Notes under the pieces: model-generated
The model's input: the letters and a program-made list of their open reading frames with translations, nothing else
Database searches by the model: none
What the model was told of the DNA's origin: nothing
Position numbers and translations under genes: made by a program
Shown here: positions 5,658-8,707 of the stretch, in pieces
Layout of the letters: the number at the start of each line of letters is the position of its first letter
Position numbering within the stretch: the first letter of the stretch is position 1
Source of the DNA: an uncultured Brevundimonas sp.
Lineage (GTDB): Bacteria; Pseudomonadota; Alphaproteobacteria; Caulobacterales; Caulobacteraceae
Length of the DNA stretch: 8,707 bases
Assembly (NCBI RefSeq): GCF_943913055.1
Contig: NZ_CALTWS010000119.1
Span: 1 to 8,707 of the forward strand
Direction: 5' to 3'

Positions 5658-6379
5658 GATGCGTGTCCCGGAAGAGGCGGCAGCTCGGTCGCCCGCGCCG
5701 CATCCAGATACCGCGCGGCGGTCGGGGTCAGGTCGGCGTCCAGATCGATTTCCAGCGGATTGCCCGTCGGAATCTCCACCCCGACGATCCGATCGTCCGG
5801 CACGGCGAACAGATGTTTGACGATGGCCCGAAGGGAGTTGCCGTGGGCCGCGATCAGAACGTCCTCGCCCGCCTTCAAGCGCGGTGCGATGGCCTCGTTC
5901 CAGTAGGGCAGCACGCGGTCCAGCGTGGTCTTCAGACTTTCGGTGTCGGGAATGGCCTTGCCGGCGTAGCGCGGGTCGCCCGCGAAATCCCATTCGCCAC
6001 CGGGAGCCAGCGGCGGTGGCGGAATATCGTAACTGCGCCGCCAGATCCTGACCTGGTCCTCGCCGTGCTTGGCGGCGGTCTCGGCCTTATCCAGACCGGT
6101 CAGGCCACCGTAGTGGCGCTCGTTCAGCCGCCAGTCCTGAACCACCGGCACATCCTTCAGGCCCGCCGAATCCAGCGCCAGCGCCCCGGTCCGCGTCGCA
6201 CGCTTCAGCACCGAGGTGAACATCACCGCCGGGTGGAAATCGGCCTTGGCGATCAGTTCGCCACCCTTGCGGGCCTGGGCCTCGCCCTCGGCGGTCAGAT
6301 CGACGTCGACCCATCCGGTGAAGCGGTTTTCCAGGTTCCACTGGCTCTGGCCGTGACGCAGCAGGATCAGGCGGGGCAT
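5654..6379 (-). CDS. gpmA: 2,3-bisphosphoglycerate-dependent phosphoglycerate mutase
   Basis: The product interconverts 3-phosphoglycerate and 2-phosphoglycerate in cytoplasmic glycolysis and gluconeogenesis. It is 241 residues long and belongs to the histidine-phosphatase superfamily. The phosphorylated His9 sits in LLRHGQS (6-12), followed by WN and NRFTGWVDVDLTAEG. The acid/base region NERHYGGLTG (86-95) carries Glu87, and His179 lies in AAHGNS. The PDTESL segment at 144-149 is typical of the cofactor-dependent enzyme, so this is not the manganese-dependent GpmI type. The start is ATG 6379 with GGAG six bases upstream. It is the first gene of the minus-strand run gpmA, ribD, pentapeptide, and divergent from the phosphohexomutase gene. 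All key residues are present. Confidence 0.95.
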   Translation of the reverse strand: MPRLILLRHGQSQWNLENRFTGWVDVDLTAEGEAQARKGGELIAKADFHPAVMFTSVLKRATRTGALALDSAGLKDVPVVQDWRLNERHYGGLTGLDKAETAAKHGEDQVRIWRRSYDIPPPPLAPGGEWDFAGDPRYAGKAIPDTESLKTTLDRVLPYWNEAIAPRLKAGEDVLIAAHGNSLRAIVKHLFAVPDDRIVGVEIPTGNPLEIDLDADLTPTAARYLDAARATELPPLPGHAS

Positions 6380-6403
6380 TCAACTCTCCGAACAGGTCCG
6401 TTT

Positions 6404-6432
6404 TGGGTAGGCCGGGGCCACAGACCGGTCAA
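6404..6432 (-). promoter_or_regulatory. Candidate gpmA promoter
   Basis: On the minus strand TTGACC (6432-6427) is followed after 17 bases by TACCCA (6409-6404), 24 bases before the start codon. The -35 box is good and the -10 box weak. Confidence 0.45.
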
Positions 6433-6460
6433 GGTTTGCAGCACTTGTGCCGCTCTCGCG

Positions 6461-6490
6461 TTGTGACGGTCCCGACGCCCGGTCTATACC
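6461..6490 (+). promoter_or_regulatory. Candidate promoter of the phosphohexomutase gene
   Basis: TTGTGA (6461-6466), an 18-base spacer and TATACC (6485-6490) suit a housekeeping sigma factor. CTATACC also fits the Caulobacter -10 form CTAnAwC at all but one position. Transcription would start near 6497, leaving a leader of about 20 bases with AGGA at 6507-6510, seven bases before the ATG. Confidence 0.55.
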
Positions 6491-6517
6491 AAGGGCGAAA
6501 CGCTTCAGGACGACACG

Positions 6518-8017
6518 ATGATCAAGCCCCGCCAGGATCTGAAACCCAATACGGCCGACTATGAGACGACGCCCCTGGTCAAGCCGACGGGGTTTCGGGA
6601 GTACGACGCCCGCTGGATCCTGGAGAAGGAAATCAACTTGCTGGGCATCCAGGCGCTGGGCCTGGGCCTGGCCACCTATGTGCATGAGATCGGCCAGACG
6701 CCGCGCATCGTCGTCGGCCACGACTTCCGCTCCTACTCCCTGTCGGTGAAACAGGCGCTGATCATCGGCCTGCTGGAAGGCGGGATGGAGGTGCTGGATA
6801 TCGGCCTGGCCCTGTCGCCCATGGCCTATTTCGCCCAGTTCGAACTGGATGCGCCGTGCGTGGCCATGGTCACCGCCAGCCACAACGAGAACGGCTGGAC
6901 CGGCGTCAAGATGGGGGCCCAGCCGCCGCTGACCTTTGGTCCTGACGAGATCGGGCGCCTGAAGGACATCGTCCTGAACGGCGAGGGCGTGGGTCGCGGC
7001 GGCGGATCCCTGACCCGCGTCGAGGGCTTTCGCGAGGCCTATATCGCCGACATCGTCTCCAAGGTGAAACTGACGCGCCCGATCAAGGTCGTGGCCGCCT
7101 GCGGCAACGGCACCGCCGGGGCCTTCGCGCCCGAGGCCCTGCGTCGCATGGGAGCCGAGGTCATCGAGATGGACACCGACCTGGACTTCACCTTCCCCAA
7201 ATACAATCCGAACCCCGAAGACCATGCCATGCTGATGCAGATGGCCGAGCGCGTGCGCGAAACCGGGGCCGACCTGGCGCTGGGCTTCGACGGCGACGGC
7301 GACCGCTGCGGCGTGGTGGACGACACGGGCGAGGAAATCTTCGCCGACAAGATCGGCCTGATGCTGGGCCGCGACCTGTCGGCCCTTCATCCGAACGCCA
7401 CCTTCGTCGTCGATGTGAAATCGACCGGCCTCTACAAGACCGATGAGGTGCTGAAAGGCAATGGTGCCGAGACCGTCTACTGGAAGACGGGCCACAGCTA
7501 TATCAAGCGCAAGACGGCCGAGCTGGGGGCCCTGGCCGGGTTCGAGAAGTCGGGGCATTTCTTCTTCAACGCCCCGCTGGGCCACGGCTATGACGACGGC
7601 ATCGTGGCGGCGGGGGCCGTGCTGGCCATGCTGGATCGGAACCCCGGCAAGAAGCTCAGCGAGCTGAAGGCTGCCCTGCCCGACGCCTGGACCAGCCTGA
7701 CCATGTCGCCGCATTGCGACGACGAGCTGAAATACGAGGTGCTGGAGCGGATCGTGTCTGAGTATCAGGCCCTGGCCGATGTGGGCGGCGAAATCCTGGG
7801 CCGCAAGATCGTGGAAGCCATCACCGTCAATGGCGTGCGCGTGCATCTGGACGACGGGTCATGGGTCCTTGTCCGCGCCTCGTCCAACAAGCCGGAACTG
7901 GTCGTGGTGGTCGAAAGCATGCGCTCGGCCGACGACATGCGCGCCCTGTTCCACGACGAGGTGAAGCCGCGACTGGCCAAATACTCCGAGATCGGCGCGT
8001 ACAATCAGGAAATCTGA
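6518..8017 (+). CDS. Phosphomannomutase / phosphoglucomutase (alpha-D-phosphohexomutase)
   Basis: This 499-residue cytoplasmic enzyme moves phosphate between C6 and C1 of mannose or glucose, feeding GDP-mannose and other nucleotide sugars for polysaccharide or lipopolysaccharide synthesis. All four family signatures are seen. These are TASHN at 119-123 with the phosphoserine Ser121, the metal-binding DGDGDR at 258-263, the sugar-specificity loop EKSGH at 343-347, and the phosphate-binding segment RASSNKPEL at 453-461. The last differs from the common RxSNTxP form by an extra Ser and Lys in place of Thr/Glu. KTGHSYIK (323-330) is also typical. The length is somewhat above the usual 450-465, with extra sequence at the N-terminus and near residues 150-170. 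The start is ATG 6518. An FAD/NAD(P)-binding gene follows after 30 bases and is probably cotranscribed. Mannose versus glucose preference cannot be decided from the sequence. Confidence 0.93.
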   Translation: MIKPRQDLKPNTADYETTPLVKPTGFREYDARWILEKEINLLGIQALGLGLATYVHEIGQTPRIVVGHDFRSYSLSVKQALIIGLLEGGMEVLDIGLALSPMAYFAQFELDAPCVAMVTASHNENGWTGVKMGAQPPLTFGPDEIGRLKDIVLNGEGVGRGGGSLTRVEGFREAYIADIVSKVKLTRPIKVVAACGNGTAGAFAPEALRRMGAEVIEMDTDLDFTFPKYNPNPEDHAMLMQMAERVRETGADLALGFDGDGDRCGVVDDTGEEIFADKIGLMLGRDLSALHPNATFVVDVKSTGLYKTDEVLKGNGAETVYWKTGHSYIKRKTAELGALAGFEKSGHFFFNAPLGHGYDDGIVAAGAVLAMLDRNPGKKLSELKAALPDAWTSLTMSPHCDDELKYEVLERIVSEYQALADVGGEILGRKIVEAITVNGVRVHLDDGSWVLVRASSNKPELVVVVESMRSADDMRALFHDEVKPRLAKYSEIGAYNQEI

Positions 8018-8047
8018 GCCAGCGGCAGGCGCAGGTTCGGGGGAGCC

Positions 8048-8707
8048 ATGACAGGCAGACATATCGCCATCGTCGGCGGCGGCTTTTCCGGGGCCATGCT
8101 GGCGGCACGGCTGGCCGAAAGCGGGATCGCATCGACGATCATCGATAGGAGTGGCGATTTTGGCCTGGGTGTCGCCTATTCCACACCGTTCGACGGGCAT
8201 CTGCTGAACGTCCGCTCCAACCGGATGAGCGCGGTCGAGGGGCGGCCCGACGACTTCGTGGACTGGCTGAAGGCCCATCATCCCGACCGCGCCGCGCCCG
8301 AAGGCTTCGCACCTCGACGGCTTTACGGTCTCTATGTGCAGAACCGGCTGGCCGGCGTCGAAGCGGCGCATCCGGGCCTGATTACCCGCGTCGTCGGAGA
8401 GGCCGCAGCGGTTGAAGACGCCGCCGTGCGACTGGCCGATGGACGCCTGATCAAGGCCGAAGCCGTCGTTCTGGCCACCGGCAACCCGGCCCCGAAGACG
8501 GCTGCGCCGGGTGAGGCCGAGGGCCGTGTGATCGGTGATCCCTGGGCTCCGGGTGCATTGGACCGGATCGGCGACGGAGACGACGTGATCATCGTCGGCA
8601 CCGGCCTGACCATGGTCGACATGGTTCAGTGGTTGGTCGCGCGGGGATGGCGGGGCAAGGCGACGGCCCTGTCCCGGCGAGGGTTGAAGCCCCGCGCGCA
8701 TGAAGCT
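8048..8707 (+). CDS. FAD/NAD(P)-binding protein (YdhS-like, COG4529 type), cut by the window edge
   Basis: An open frame from ATG 8048 runs 220 codons to the last base without a stop, so only the N-terminal part is seen. It begins with a Rossmann dinucleotide-binding motif IAIVGGGFSGA (6-16). Next comes GVAYSTPFDGHLLNVRSNRMSA, the hallmark of the NAD_binding_9 family (GVAYG/S...HLLNV...MSA). Later come ATGNPAP, a second nucleotide-binding motif VIIVGTGLTMVD, and the family's SRRGLKPRAHEA segment at the edge. Members are flavoprotein-like oxidoreductases of unknown substrate. GGGGGAG lies just before the start at 8039-8045. The gene follows the phosphohexomutase by 30 bases in the same direction, so cotranscription is likely, though a functional link is not evident. 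Confidence 0.85.
   Translation, partial: MTGRHIAIVGGGFSGAMLAARLAESGIASTIIDRSGDFGLGVAYSTPFDGHLLNVRSNRMSAVEGRPDDFVDWLKAHHPDRAAPEGFAPRRLYGLYVQNRLAGVEAAHPGLITRVVGEAAAVEDAAVRLADGRLIKAEAVVLATGNPAPKTAAPGEAEGRVIGDPWAPGALDRIGDGDDVIIVGTGLTMVDMVQWLVARGWRGKATALSRRGLKPRAHEA

Noticed and set aside
4560..5906. A 448-codon plus-strand open frame spanning the pentapeptide and ribD genes
   Set aside because: It crosses two well-supported minus-strand genes and their intergenic gap and contains no recognisable motif, so it is a GC-rich shadow.
5658..5993. An in-frame upstream extension of the RibD-like protein by 112 residues
   Set aside because: It lies entirely inside gpmA in another frame and is Arg-rich without any motif; ATG 5657 gives the normal RibD N-terminus.
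6380..7846. A 488-codon minus-strand open frame lying opposite the phosphohexomutase gene
   Set aside because: The plus-strand frame has every phosphohexomutase signature. The reverse frame is rich in His, Gln, Gly and Arg with no recognisable motif, as expected opposite a GC-rich gene.

Overview
The window looks like ordinary chromosome from a GC-rich alphaproteobacterium. The order Caulobacterales (Brevundimonas or Caulobacter type) is my best guess. The basis is strong G/C at third codon positions, an apparent ROSE-type RNA thermometer in front of an Hsp20 gene (typical of alphaproteobacteria), a -10 box resembling the Caulobacter housekeeping consensus, and the style of the proteins. This is inference; no 16S rRNA or marker phylogeny was possible. 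I see no mobile element, CRISPR array, rRNA or tRNA.

Layout. (1) Positions 1-60 may hold the last codons of a plus-strand gene that converges on the first full gene. (2) A minus-strand cluster (2870 down to 57) reads in transcription order: a Sec-exported methyltransferase-like protein, its Tat-exported lipoprotein paralogue, and a PldB-like alpha/beta hydrolase whose GTG start overlaps the stop of the gene before it. (3) A 276-base divergent intergenic region leads to the plus-strand small heat-shock protein gene (3147-3611), which has a candidate RpoH-type promoter, a ROSE-like leader and a very clear intrinsic terminator. (4) A second minus-strand cluster (6379 down to 3683) reads gpmA, a ribD-like deaminase gene and a two-module pentapeptide-repeat gene. 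gpmA and ribD overlap by an ATGA. (5) A 138-base divergent promoter region separates gpmA from a plus-strand phosphomannomutase/phosphoglucomutase gene (6518-8017). That gene is followed 30 bases later by an FAD/NAD(P)-binding protein gene that runs off the right edge.

How it fits together. gpmA (lower glycolysis) and the phosphohexomutase (sugar phosphates for polysaccharide or nucleotide-sugar synthesis) are central metabolism fired from one divergent promoter region. The hsp20 unit is a self-contained heat-responsive gene. The least explained part is the pair of exported methyltransferase-fold paralogues next to a lysophospholipase-like hydrolase. The family is conserved, but a periplasmic or lipid-anchored SAM-dependent enzyme is biochemically puzzling. 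The second oddity is the RibD-like protein, which keeps a complete deaminase zinc site but has lost most of the reductase domain. I found no convincing new defence or mobile system; the interesting points are at the level of domain architecture and regulation.
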